DNA from: Haemophilus sp.
Lineage (GTDB): Bacteria; Pseudomonadota; Gammaproteobacteria; Enterobacterales; Pasteurellaceae
Length of the DNA stretch: 53,847 nt
Assembly: GCA_019423025.1 (NCBI GenBank)
Contig: JAHZCD010000011.1
Location: 1 to 53,847, forward strand
Direction of reading: 5' to 3'
In this document: positions 8,074-16,292 of the stretch, piece by piece
Layout of the letters: every line of letters begins with the position of its first letter
Position numbering within the stretch: the stretch's first letter is position 1
Notes under the pieces: generated by a model
What the model was told of the DNA's origin: nothing
Database searches by the model: none
The model's input: only the letters and a program-made list of their open reading frames with translations
Made by a program: the position numbers and the translations under genes

Positions 8074-11000
8074 TTACTCTTCGTCTAGCTCGATATTCAA
8101 ACCAAGTGAACGGATTTCTTTCATAATTACATTGAAAGATTCCGGTGTACCCGGATCCATTTGCTGGTTGCCGCCAACGATGTTTTTATACATCTTCGTA
8201 CGGCCGTTCACATCATCGGATTTCACGGTTAACATTTCTTGTAAGGTGTAAGCAGCACCATATGCTTCAAGTGCCCATACCTCCATCTCACCGAAACGTT
8301 GACCACCGAATTGTGCTTTACCACCAAGTGGCTGTTGAGTAACAAGACTATAAGAACCAGTTGAACGAGCATGCATTTTGTCATCAACTAAGTGGTTCAA
8401 TTTGAGCATGTACATATAACCTACAGTTACTGGACGCTCGAATTTCTCACCAGTACGGCCATCGTATAACGTGATCTGACCTGAAGTTGGTAAGCCACCA
8501 AGTTTCAACATTTCTTTGATTTCTTGCTCATCAGCACCATCAAACACTGGTGTTGCTACCGGCAAACCTTTACGTAGGTTTTCTGCTAAACGCATGATTT
8601 CGTCATCGCTAAAGGTGCTTAAATCAACTTTTTGTGCGCCATGACCTAAATCGTATGCTTTTTGCATATAGCCACGAAGTTTCTCAACATCTTGTTTTTG
8701 TTTGATCATCGCATTGATTTGATCACCAATACCTTTCGCTGCTAAGCCTAAGTGGGTTTCTAAGATCTGACCGATGTTCATACGAGACGGTACGCCCAGT
8801 GGGTTCAATACGATTTCAACCGGTTGACCGTTTTCATCGTATGGCATATCTTCCACAGGGTTGATTTTTGAGATAACACCTTTGTTACCGTGACGACCAG
8901 CCATTTTATCACCCGGTTGGATGTGACGTTTCACCGCAAGGTAAACTTTAACCACTTTTAACACACCTGGTGCAAGGTCATCGCCTTTAATGATTTTCTT
9001 ACGTTTTACTTCAAGTTTGTGTTCAAACTCTTTACGTAATTCTTCATATTGCTCAGCAAGCTGTTCTAATTGGTTTTGTTTTTCTTCATCAGAAATGGTT
9101 TGTTCTAACCATTTGGTGCGATCCATTTTATCTAATTGAACCGCATCAATACCGCCAGCGATAAGGACATTACGTACACGAGCAAACAAGCCAGCTTCTA
9201 AGATTTCTAATTCATCAGAAAGGTCTTTCTTAGCTTGTTTTAACTGCATTTCTTCAATTTCTAATGCACGTTTGTCTTTTTCTACGCCATCACGAGTGAA
9301 GACTTGAACGTCGATTACAGTACCGCTTACGCTGTTTGGTACACGTAATGAAGAGTCTTTCACATCAGATGCTTTTTCACCGAAGATTGCACGTAACAAT
9401 TTTTCTTCTGGTGTTAATTGAGTTTCGCCTTTAGGGGTTACTTTACCGACTAAGATGTCACCACCTTTCACTTCAGCACCCACATAAACGATACCTGATT
9501 CATCCAATTTACTTAATGCAGATTCACCTACGTTTGGAATATCCGCAGTGATTTCTTCAGAACCTAATTTAGTATCACGCGCCACACAAGATAATTCTTG
9601 AATGTGGATTGTCGTGAAGCGGTCTTGTTGTACAACACGCTCAGAAACTAACATTGAGTCTTCGAAGTTATAACCGTTCCAAGGCATGAACGCCACACGG
9701 ATATTTTGACCTAATGCTAATTCACCTAAGTCTGTCGAAGGACCATCTGCTAAGACTTCACCACGGTTAATTGGATCGCCTAAATTCACACAAGGAATTT
9801 GGTTGATACACGTATTTTGGTTAGAACGGGTGTATTTAATTAAGTTATAAATATCGATACCCGCTTCGCCAGCTACGGTTTCATCTTCATTTACTTTGAT
9901 AACGATACGAGAAGCATCAACGTATTGAACTGTACCGCCACGTTTCGCTACAACCGCCACACCTGAGTCAAGTGCGATTGGTTTTTCCATACCTGTACCC
10001 ACTAACGGCTTATCAGCACGTAAAGTCGGAACCGCTTGACGTTGCATGTTCGCACCCATTAAGGCACGGTTCGCATCGTCATGCTCTAAGAATGGAATTA
10101 ACGCTGCTGCCACAGATACCACTTGTTGGGTTGAAACGTCCATATAGTGAATTTCTTCTGGTTTATAAAGACCAGATTCACCACGTTCACCACGAGCAGT
10201 AACAAATGCATCTGTAAAGCGATTGTTCTCATCAAGATTTGAGTTCGCCTGTGCAATGATGTAGTTTGCTTCATCAATTGCAGATAAATATTCGATTTCT
10301 TCGGTTACTTGACCATCAACTACTTTACGATATGGGGTTTCTAAGAAACCATAATCGTTCGTACGAGCAAACGCAGAAAGTGAGTTGATCAAACCGATAT
10401 TTGGACCTTCAGGGGTTTCAATTGGACATAAACGACCATAGTGGGTGTTATGTACGTCACGCACCTCAAAGCCTGCGCGTTCACGCGTTAAACCGCCTGG
10501 ACCTAATGCAGAAATACGACGTTTGTGTGTCACTTCTGATAATGGGTTGTTTTGGTCCATGAATTGCGAAAGTTGTGAAGAACCAAAGAATTCTTTCACT
10601 GCCGCAGAAATTGGTTTCGGATTAATTAAGTCTTGTGGCGTGATCGCATCTAAATCGCCTAAAGATAAACGCTCTTTAACGGCTCTTTCTACACGAACTA
10701 AACCAATACGGAATTGGTTTTCTGCCATTTCACCCACAGAACGAATACGACGGTTACCCAAGTGGTCGATATCATCCACTTCACCACGACCATTACGGAT
10801 ATCGATGAGTTTTTTCATTACACGAATGATATCGTCGTTACTTAAAATACCCGTACCCTCGCCTTCAGGAATACCTAATGAGCGATTAAACTTCATACGA
10901 CCTACTGCAGATAAATCATAACGTTCTGCAGAGAAGAATAAGTTATTGAATAACGCTTCTGAAGATTCTGGTGTAGGTGGTTCACCTGGACGCATCATAC

Positions 11001-12102
11001 GATAGATTTCATATAATGCACTTACACGATCGTAAGTTGGATCAACACGTAATGTTTCAGAAATATACGGACCGTAATCTAAGTCATTCGTGAATAATGT
11101 TTCGATCACTTTATAGCCTGCTTGCGATAATTTCGCTAACACTTCTAAAGAAATCTCACCATTTGCTGGACAAATGATTTCACCAGATTCAAGATCAACG
11201 TAATCTTTCGCTGCAACTTTACCTGCAATATATTCAGTTGGCACTTCAACTTGTGTCACATTATCTTTTTCTAATGCTTTGATGTGACGAGCTGTGATAC
11301 GACGACCGCGTTCTACATAGACTTTGCCATTTGCTTCAATATCAAATGTCGCTGTTTCACCACGTAAACGTTCTGGCACTAATGTCATGAGTAATTTATT
11401 GCCAGCGATTTCGAAAGTTACTTTGTCGAAGAATAAGTTTAAGATTTCTTCAACGGTATAGCCTAACGCACGTAAAATAATGGTTGCCGGTAATTTACGA
11501 CGGCGGTCAATACGCGCATATAAGTTATCTTTTGGATCAAATTCGAAATCTAACCAAGAACCACGGTAAGGGATAATACGTGCGTTATAAAGCACTTTAC
11601 CTGAAGAGTGTGTTTTACCTTTGTCAGAATCAAAGAATACGCCAGGGCTACGGTGTAATTGTGAAACGATAACACGCTCAGTACCATTGATAACAAAGGT
11701 ACCGTTGTCAGTCATTAATGGGATTTCACCCATATATACTTCGCTTTCTTTAATGTCTTTGACTGCGCGTGATGAGGATTCTTTATCGTAGCTAACTAAA
11801 CGTAATTTTACGCGTAAGCCCGCTGCATAAGTTGAACCACGAATTTGACATTCACGTACATCAAATTCAGGTTCTTCCAAACGGTAATCAACATATTGTA
11901 ATTCTGTATAACCGTTATTGCTTACGATTGGGAAAACAGAACGGAATGCAGCTTCTAAGCCTTGTTGACCTTCAGGATCTTTTTGAATGAATTTATCAAA
12001 AGAATCTAATTGGATAGTTAATAAATAAGGTACATTTAAAACTTGCGGACGTTTGCCGAAGTCTTTACGAATTCGTTTTTTCTCAGTATAGGAGTAACCC
12101 AT
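8074..12102 (-). CDS. rpoB: DNA-directed RNA polymerase beta subunit
   Basis: This is the second catalytic subunit of RNA polymerase, 1342 residues, the same as E. coli. The rifampicin pocket is clear (SSQLSQFMDQNNPLSEVTHKR near residue 510, then RRISALGPGG), with the standard residues of sensitive polymerases at the main resistance positions I can read. The active-site region (GRHGNKGVISK) and the C-terminal GGQRFGEMEVWALEAYGA are present. One local difference is DVHNTHYGR where E. coli has DVHPTHYGR. It lies between rplL, separated by a 296-base attenuator-like spacer, and rpoC. Confidence 0.98.
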   Translation of the reverse strand: MGYSYTEKKRIRKDFGKRPQVLNVPYLLTIQLDSFDKFIQKDPEGQQGLEAAFRSVFPIVSNNGYTELQYVDYRLEEPEFDVRECQIRGSTYAAGLRVKLRLVSYDKESSSRAVKDIKESEVYMGEIPLMTDNGTFVINGTERVIVSQLHRSPGVFFDSDKGKTHSSGKVLYNARIIPYRGSWLDFEFDPKDNLYARIDRRRKLPATIILRALGYTVEEILNLFFDKVTFEIAGNKLLMTLVPERLRGETATFDIEANGKVYVERGRRITARHIKALEKDNVTQVEVPTEYIAGKVAAKDYVDLESGEIICPANGEISLEVLAKLSQAGYKVIETLFTNDLDYGPYISETLRVDPTYDRVSALYEIYRMMRPGEPPTPESSEALFNNLFFSAERYDLSAVGRMKFNRSLGIPEGEGTGILSNDDIIRVMKKLIDIRNGRGEVDDIDHLGNRRIRSVGEMAENQFRIGLVRVERAVKERLSLGDLDAITPQDLINPKPISAAVKEFFGSSQLSQFMDQNNPLSEVTHKRRISALGPGGLTRERAGFEVRDVHNTHYGRLCPIETPEGPNIGLINSLSAFARTNDYGFLETPYRKVVDGQVTEEIEYLSAIDEANYIIAQANSNLDENNRFTDAFVTARGERGESGLYKPEEIHYMDVSTQQVVSVAAALIPFLEHDDANRALMGANMQRQAVPTLRADKPLVGTGMEKPIALDSGVAVVAKRGGTVQYVDASRIVIKVNEDETVAGEAGIDIYNLIKYTRSNQNTCINQIPCVNLGDPINRGEVLADGPSTDLGELALGQNIRVAFMPWNGYNFEDSMLVSERVVQQDRFTTIHIQELSCVARDTKLGSEEITADIPNVGESALSKLDESGIVYVGAEVKGGDILVGKVTPKGETQLTPEEKLLRAIFGEKASDVKDSSLRVPNSVSGTVIDVQVFTRDGVEKDKRALEIEEMQLKQAKKDLSDELEILEAGLFARVRNVLIAGGIDAVQLDKMDRTKWLEQTISDEEKQNQLEQLAEQYEELRKEFEHKLEVKRKKIIKGDDLAPGVLKVVKVYLAVKRHIQPGDKMAGRHGNKGVISKINPVEDMPYDENGQPVEIVLNPLGVPSRMNIGQILETHLGLAAKGIGDQINAMIKQKQDVEKLRGYMQKAYDLGHGAQKVDLSTFSDDEIMRLAENLRKGLPVATPVFDGADEQEIKEMLKLGGLPTSGQITLYDGRTGEKFERPVTVGYMYMLKLNHLVDDKMHARSTGSYSLVTQQPLGGKAQFGGQRFGEMEVWALEAYGAAYTLQEMLTVKSDDVNGRTKMYKNIVGGNQQMDPGTPESFNVIMKEIRSLGLNIELDEE

Positions 12103-12398
12103 TATTGGTTTTCCTCTGTAAATTTTAGTGAGACCGAGTTGATATAAAAAAGTGCGGTCAAATTGATCGACGCTTTTTATTTATATCGGAGATTGACGCC
12201 GTTTCGGATACCGCACTCTGAACCTTACTTCTGTAGTGGGCTACTTAAATTAAAACGTCTGATTAATTTAAGTGGAAACAGATACCATTAAACGGAAAAT
12301 GCCTATCTGTTTTTTGTGCTGTTTTTGATAGCACAAAATGGCTGATGGTAAACCACCAGCCATTAAGCCTGAGAAACAGGACATAAGTAAATCAAAAA
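12103..12398 (-). promoter_or_regulatory. rplL-rpoB spacer with tandem hairpins (attenuator-like)
   Basis: Read on the minus strand, the rplL-rpoB spacer first meets a long stem (12337-12349 with 12352-12364, core AATGGCTG/CAGCCATT) ending in TTTTG. A second, overlapping 9-bp stem follows (12312-12320 with 12330-12338, TTTTGTGCT/AGCACAAAA), and an AT-rich stem lies further on (12244-12252 with 12264-12272). E. coli has a partial terminator and an RNase III site in the equivalent spacer, which sets the polymerase-to-ribosomal-protein ratio. The same job is inferred here. One USS (12150-12158) lies near rpoB. Confidence 0.6.
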
Positions 12399-12770
12399 TT
12401 ATTTGATTTCTACTTTTGCACCAGCTTCTTCTAATTCTTTCTTAAGTGCTTCAGCTTCTTCTTTAGAAACGCCTTCTTTTAAGTTAGCTGGAGCAGATTC
12501 AACTAAATCTTTAGCTTCTTTTAAGCCTAAACCAGTTGCACCACGTACTGCTTTGATAACTGCTACTTTGTTAGCACCAGCTTCAGCAAGAACTACGTCG
12601 AATTCAGTTTTTTCTTCTGCCGCTGCTGCTGCACCGCCAGCTGCTGGAGCTGCTGCTACTGCTGCTGCAGAAACGCCGAATTTTTCTTCCATCGCTGCGA
12701 TTAATTCAACGATTTCAGTTACAGATTTAGAAGCGATCGCTTCAATGATTTGTTCGTTAGTTAATGACAT
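12399..12770 (-). CDS. rplL: 50S ribosomal protein L7/L12
   Basis: L7/L12 is the dimeric stalk protein that recruits translation GTPases to the ribosome. The 123 residues show the N-terminal dimer domain (MSLTNEQIIEAIASKSV), the Ala-rich hinge near residues 38-52, and the C-terminal factor-binding domain with KVAVIKAVRGATGLGLKEAK. I use the ATG at 12770; an in-frame TTG three codons upstream (12779) has no advantage. AGGA stands about ten bases upstream. It follows rplJ by 54 bases and is part of the rplJL-rpoBC transcript. Confidence 0.97.
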   Translation of the reverse strand: MSLTNEQIIEAIASKSVTEIVELIAAMEEKFGVSAAAVAAAPAAGGAAAAAEEKTEFDVVLAEAGANKVAVIKAVRGATGLGLKEAKDLVESAPANLKEGVSKEEAEALKKELEEAGAKVEIK

Positions 12771-12824
12771 AACAATCAATTCCTAAAATTAATAAAGTTA
12801 AATGAAGTAAGAAACGCTTAATGA

Positions 12825-13316
12825 TTAAGCTGCTTCTTGTAATTTGTCGCGTAATGCCGCAAAAGTGCGAACAAGTTTGCCTGCCGCAGCTTCTTTCATT
12901 GTGCCCATTAAACGTGCAATTGCTTCTTCGTAAGTTGGTAATGTTGCTAAGAATTCAACATCTTGGATCTTACCTTCAAAGGCTGCACCTTTAATTTCAA
13001 ACTTATCGTTTGCTTTAGCAAAATCTTTGAACAAACGTGCTGCTGCACCTGGGTGTTCATTAGAGAATGCGATAAGTGTTGGACCTACAAACGTATCTTG
13101 TAAGCATTCGAAATCAGTGCCTTCAACCGCACGACGTAATAAAGTATTACGAACAACGCGCATTGTTACACCAGCTTCACGAGCTGCTTTACGTAATTCA
13201 GTCATTTTATCAACAGTTACACCACGAGAGTCCGCGATTACTGCTGAAAGTGCACCTTTGGCTGCTTCATTTACTTCGGCAACAATTGCTTGTTTGTCTT
13301 GAAGATTTAATGCCAT
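12825..13316 (-). CDS. rplJ: 50S ribosomal protein L10
   Basis: L10 forms the base of the ribosomal stalk and carries the L7/L12 dimers on its C-terminal helix. The 163-residue product begins MALNLQDKQAIVAEVNEAAKGA, typical for the family. The ribosome site GGAG stands a few bases upstream. In enterobacteria the L10-L12 complex represses its own mRNA by binding the leader, and a matching leader is present here. rplK and rplA, which precede rplJ in E. coli, are absent; ridA lies upstream instead. Confidence 0.97.
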   Translation of the reverse strand: MALNLQDKQAIVAEVNEAAKGALSAVIADSRGVTVDKMTELRKAAREAGVTMRVVRNTLLRRAVEGTDFECLQDTFVGPTLIAFSNEHPGAAARLFKDFAKANDKFEIKGAAFEGKIQDVEFLATLPTYEEAIARLMGTMKEAAAGKLVRTFAALRDKLQEAA

Positions 13317-13389
13317 TGGCTTTTAGCTCCTGAATACACTCCGATTTCTCGGAATTAATTTACCTTATCGAAAGAGTTATCTTTCAGAC

Positions 13390-13524
13390 TAGGACGACTT
13401 CGGTGCCCAGAAGCAAGAAATATTCTTATTCTGTTCACCATCTACGTAGGATTATTAAGACGATTATTGCTAACCATTCCCTACGGTCTTGGACGGGGCT
13501 TGAATAGGTCAAGCACCAACCAGA
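13390..13524 (-). ncRNA. L10 leader (autoregulatory mRNA element)
   Basis: The minus-strand leader of rplJ matches the enterobacterial L10 leader closely. It has GGTTGGTGCTTGACCTAT, then CCGTC-AAGACCG, and later CCTACGTAGATGGTGAACAG, which are the conserved paired strands of the L10(L12)4 binding fold. It lies between the promoter near 13556-13584 and the rplJ start, and should mediate translational repression of rplJ and rplL. Identification rests on recalled similarity to the E. coli leader. Confidence 0.82.
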
Positions 13525-13548
13525 AATTTTACGCTAAGCGTAATTTAG

Positions 13549-13584
13549 GAGCGAGATTATAGTGATTAATCTCGCTCTTGTAAA
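13549..13584 (-). promoter_or_regulatory. rplJ promoter embedded in an 11-bp dyad
   Basis: On the minus strand a -35 TTTACA (13579-13584), a 17-bp spacer and a perfect -10 TATAAT (13556-13561) form a strong promoter for rplJL-rpoBC. A perfect 11-bp inverted repeat, GAGCGAGATTA (13549-13559) and TAATCTCGCTC (13567-13577), with a 7-bp centre covers the spacer, the -10 and the discriminator. Most of the dyad is upstream of the expected start site, so it acts as DNA rather than as an RNA hairpin. Confidence 0.75.
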
Positions 13585-13628
13585 GTCTATTGTAGAAAAA
13601 ATCTGCAGATTTTAACCGCACTTTCCTA

Positions 13629-14018
13629 TTATTTTCTTACTGCAATCGCTTCGATTTCTAAGCCAACATCTTTTGGTAAGCGAGCAACTTCTACGCAAGA
13701 ACGAGCAGGGAAATGCGGGTGATTATTTTCTTTAAAGAATTTCTCATACTCTGCATTTACTGCTGCAAAATCATTAAGATCTTTCACAAACACAGTGGTT
13801 TTCACAATATCACCCACTTTCAAACCAGCCTGTTCAATAATAGCTTTTACGTTTTCTAACGATTGACGCGCCTGAGCTACAATATCTTTTGGCACTTCAC
13901 CCGTTGCTGGATTAACCGGGATTTGACCTGATGTTAAAACTAAATTACCTAAATCTACCGCTTGAACATAAGGACCGATTGCGGCTGGGGCTTTTTCTGT
14001 ATGAATGATTTTAGTCAT
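13629..14018 (-). CDS. ridA: RidA family reactive intermediate deaminase
   Basis: RidA hydrolyses reactive enamine/imine intermediates released by PLP enzymes such as threonine dehydratase, protecting other PLP enzymes. The 129 residues match the YjgF/YER057c/UK114 family: IGPYVQAV near the N-terminus, LTSGQIPVNPATGEVP, and the conserved arginine in PARSCVEVARLPKD near residue 105. A good AAGGAGAAT ribosome site precedes it. It is monocistronic in appearance, in front of the rplJ promoter; only a weak 14-bp palindrome at 13599-13612 could end its transcript. Confidence 0.94.
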   Translation of the reverse strand: MTKIIHTEKAPAAIGPYVQAVDLGNLVLTSGQIPVNPATGEVPKDIVAQARQSLENVKAIIEQAGLKVGDIVKTTVFVKDLNDFAAVNAEYEKFFKENNHPHFPARSCVEVARLPKDVGLEIEAIAVRK

Positions 14019-14098
14019 GATATTCTCCTTTAATATTGACGCATAAATACGCTTGCTATCCTAACATATAAGTGATTTTATCGCTTATACGAGTATTC

Positions 14099-14845
14099 TT
14101 AATCAATCTCTTTTAATACATCATCAGACAATTCTTTCTGTGAACTTTCTTTTACTTTGCCATCATTTACTTTAAATTCTAAATTCTGATAGTAAGCTTC
14201 GCGGAAAGTAACATAAGGATCTTGTGCTTGATTTAGCAACTCGGTTTGGTCCAATGTTTTCGAGCGTTTATCTACCGCTTGCACACCGTATTTCACAAGT
14301 GACCACGGGCCACCTACCCAATTCCAGAACGGATAGGTATAAGCTGCATCAACTACTGCCCCCGTTAATTGACGAGGTGTCGTCGCATTATAGATAGGCA
14401 ATACAATATAGGCTCCCGCATCTACACCGTAGGTGCCCAATGTTTCACCAAAGCTACGTTGATCATAAACCTGTAATTCTTTACTTGCACTTGCAAAGTC
14501 AAATAAGCCACCAATACCAAAGGTTGAGTTAATCCAAAAACGGTTGAAGTGAACAAAGGCTTTTTTCGGCTCACCTTCTAATAAACGGTTTACAAAGCTC
14601 ACTGGCTCATCCAAGTTGTTTGCTACATTGGATAAACCTTTTGTGACCGGTGTCGGCACGTAATCACGCCAGCCTTTTGCTGCAGGTTCCAACACATAAC
14701 GATCCATGACTTTATAGTTAAAATCAAACATCGTACGGTTAAAACCTTCTAATTTATCATTGCGTTCACCATCAGCTTTAGTTGCACAACCTGTTAAAAC
14801 AGCCGTTGCCATTAAGCCTACCGCAAGTAAAGGTGCTTTTTTCAT
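14099..14845 (-). CDS. mlaA: Outer-membrane phospholipid-removal lipoprotein MlaA (VacJ)
   Basis: MlaA sits in the outer membrane with a porin and withdraws misplaced phospholipids from the outer leaflet, passing them to MlaC and the MlaFEDB complex. The signal peptide ends in LTGC (lipidated Cys at residue 19). The mature protein shows the VacJ family pattern: GFNRTMFDFNYKVMDRYVLEP, SNVANNLDEPVSFVN, NSTFGIGGLFDFAS and FGETLGTYGVDAGAYIVLP. Length is 248 (E. coli 251). The other mla genes are not in the window. A VacJ homologue is known in H. influenzae as a serum-resistance factor. Confidence 0.95.
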   Translation of the reverse strand: MKKAPLLAVGLMATAVLTGCATKADGERNDKLEGFNRTMFDFNYKVMDRYVLEPAAKGWRDYVPTPVTKGLSNVANNLDEPVSFVNRLLEGEPKKAFVHFNRFWINSTFGIGGLFDFASASKELQVYDQRSFGETLGTYGVDAGAYIVLPIYNATTPRQLTGAVVDAAYTYPFWNWVGGPWSLVKYGVQAVDKRSKTLDQTELLNQAQDPYVTFREAYYQNLEFKVNDGKVKESSQKELSDDVLKEID

Positions 14846-15005
14846 TCCACTTTCCTATTACAAAAAATTGTCTTTATTCTAACCAACTTGAAAGATAACT
14901 ACAAAAGAATTTATTTAAGCCTTGAGATTACTCTTTCTGTTAGCCATTATTGAAATCGTATTTTTTAGTTTTCAAAAAATCACTTTTGTTCCCTGCATAA
15001 ACAAA

Positions 15006-15031
15006 AAGTGCGGTTATTTCTAACCGCACTT
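15006..15031 (-). terminator. Inverted USS pair forming the tal terminator
   Basis: AAGTGCGGT (15006-15014) and ACCGCACTT (15023-15031) form a 9-bp or longer stem (plus TTA/TAA extension) with a short AT-rich loop, 15 bases beyond the tal stop. Reading the minus strand it ends in a T run (15003-15007). Two facing uptake signals therefore double as the terminator of tal. Confidence 0.8.
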
Positions 15032-15045
15032 TCTTCTCTATCAAA

Positions 15046-15999
15046 TTAAAGTTTTGCTGAAAGCATTGCTTCTAATTTCTCTTGGTCTACTGCAAATTTA
15101 CGAATACCATCTGCTAATTTTTCTACAGCCATCGCATCGCTGTTATGTTGCCAGTAGAACTCTGCTTCAGTTAACGGTTGAGGTTTCGCTTTTACTTCAC
15201 CTTTGTACTCTAATTTACGCACAAGTGGAGTTGTGTTTTCTTGTAATTCTTTAAGTAAAGCAGGCGCAATAGTTAAACGGTCACAACCTGCTAATTCAAT
15301 AATTTCACCGACATTACGGAAACTTGCACCCATTACCACTGTTTTATAACCGTATTCTTTGTAGTAGTTATAAATTTTAGTTACAGAAATAACACCAGGG
15401 TCTTCTGCTGGAGCATATTCTTTTTTATCGGTATTTGCTTTGTACCAGTCTAAGATACGACCGACGAATGGTGAAATTAAATAAACACCCGCTTCAGCAC
15501 ACGCACGTGCTTGCGCTTCGGAGAATAATAAGGTTAAGTTACAGTTAATGCCTTCTTTTTCAAGAATTTCTGCTGCACGAATACCTTGCCAGGTTGAAGC
15601 AATTTTGATCAAAATACGATCATTTGAAACACCTGCCGCATTATAAAGTGCGATAAGTTTACGTGCTTTTTCAACGGTTGCTTGGGTATCGTAAGAGAGA
15701 CGTGCATCTACTTCAGTTGAAATGCGTCCTGGGACAATTTTTAAAATTTCTAAGCCGATGTTTACCGCTAATTTATCTTCTGCATCAATTAATTGTTGCG
15801 CTTTATCTGAGCTTTGTGCTTTTGCATAAGCAACCGCTTCATCAATTAATGGGGCGTATTGTGGTAATGCGGAAGCACTTAGAATTAAAGATGGATTTGT
15901 TGTTGCATCTTGTGGTTGGTATTTTTTAATTGCATCAATATCGCCCGTATCAGCCACGACGACGGTCATACTACGAAGTGAATCTAACTGAGTTGTCAT
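15046..15999 (-). CDS. tal: Transaldolase
   Basis: Transaldolase transfers a dihydroxyacetone unit between sedoheptulose 7-phosphate and glyceraldehyde 3-phosphate in the non-oxidative pentose phosphate pathway. The Schiff-base lysine lies in RILIKIASTWQG (about residue 132) and the catalytic Asp in VVADTGDID (residue 17). Length is 317, as in E. coli TalB. A strong AAGGAGAAT ribosome site precedes the ATG. It is divergent from oppA across a 293-base region. Confidence 0.96.
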   Translation of the reverse strand: MTTQLDSLRSMTVVVADTGDIDAIKKYQPQDATTNPSLILSASALPQYAPLIDEAVAYAKAQSSDKAQQLIDAEDKLAVNIGLEILKIVPGRISTEVDARLSYDTQATVEKARKLIALYNAAGVSNDRILIKIASTWQGIRAAEILEKEGINCNLTLLFSEAQARACAEAGVYLISPFVGRILDWYKANTDKKEYAPAEDPGVISVTKIYNYYKEYGYKTVVMGASFRNVGEIIELAGCDRLTIAPALLKELQENTTPLVRKLEYKGEVKAKPQPLTEAEFYWQHNSDAMAVEKLADGIRKFAVDQEKLEAMLSAKL

Positions 16000-16292
16000 T
16001 ATATTCTCCTTGAATGGATTTGTTTGAATTCAACTGCCTTACGATAGCATAATTAGCTTTAAAAGGGTAATTCGTCCAGGAAAATATTTACGATAGGAAA
16101 AACCAATACATTCTCGATTTCCTCTCTCACATCATCACTTTTAGCAATTTTTTGAGCGATTTATTAGACACAAATCACAAAACTCAATTTTTCTTCAAAT
16201 AATTTCCTGACAAATCTTTACAAAAATGAATTTTTGAGCTAATAAGTGGAAGACTCTTTATAAAAATATCGCCTAATGACAAGGAGGCTCAA
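16000..16292. promoter_or_regulatory. Divergent tal/oppA upstream region
   Basis: An AT-rich divergent region carries the signals for tal (leftward) and oppA (rightward). A TATGCT hexamer about 45 bases upstream of tal and a TATAAA (16259-16264) upstream of oppA are possible -10 elements, both with weak -35 partners, so the assignments are tentative. AAGGAGG (16281-16287) is a near-perfect oppA ribosome site. I see no hairpin or repeat of note in the rest. Confidence 0.4.

Noticed and set aside
10445..10921. 158-residue open frame opposite rpoB
   Set aside because: Antisense shadow of the rifampicin region; no independent support.
12403..12786. 127-residue open frame on the plus strand opposite rplL
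   Set aside because: It is the antisense shadow of L7/L12; the Ala/Ser-rich translation mirrors the rplL codon pattern and it has no ribosome site.
14846..15000. Possible small RNA between mlaA and tal
   Set aside because: Only AT-rich sequence with no promoter-terminator pair that I could identify.
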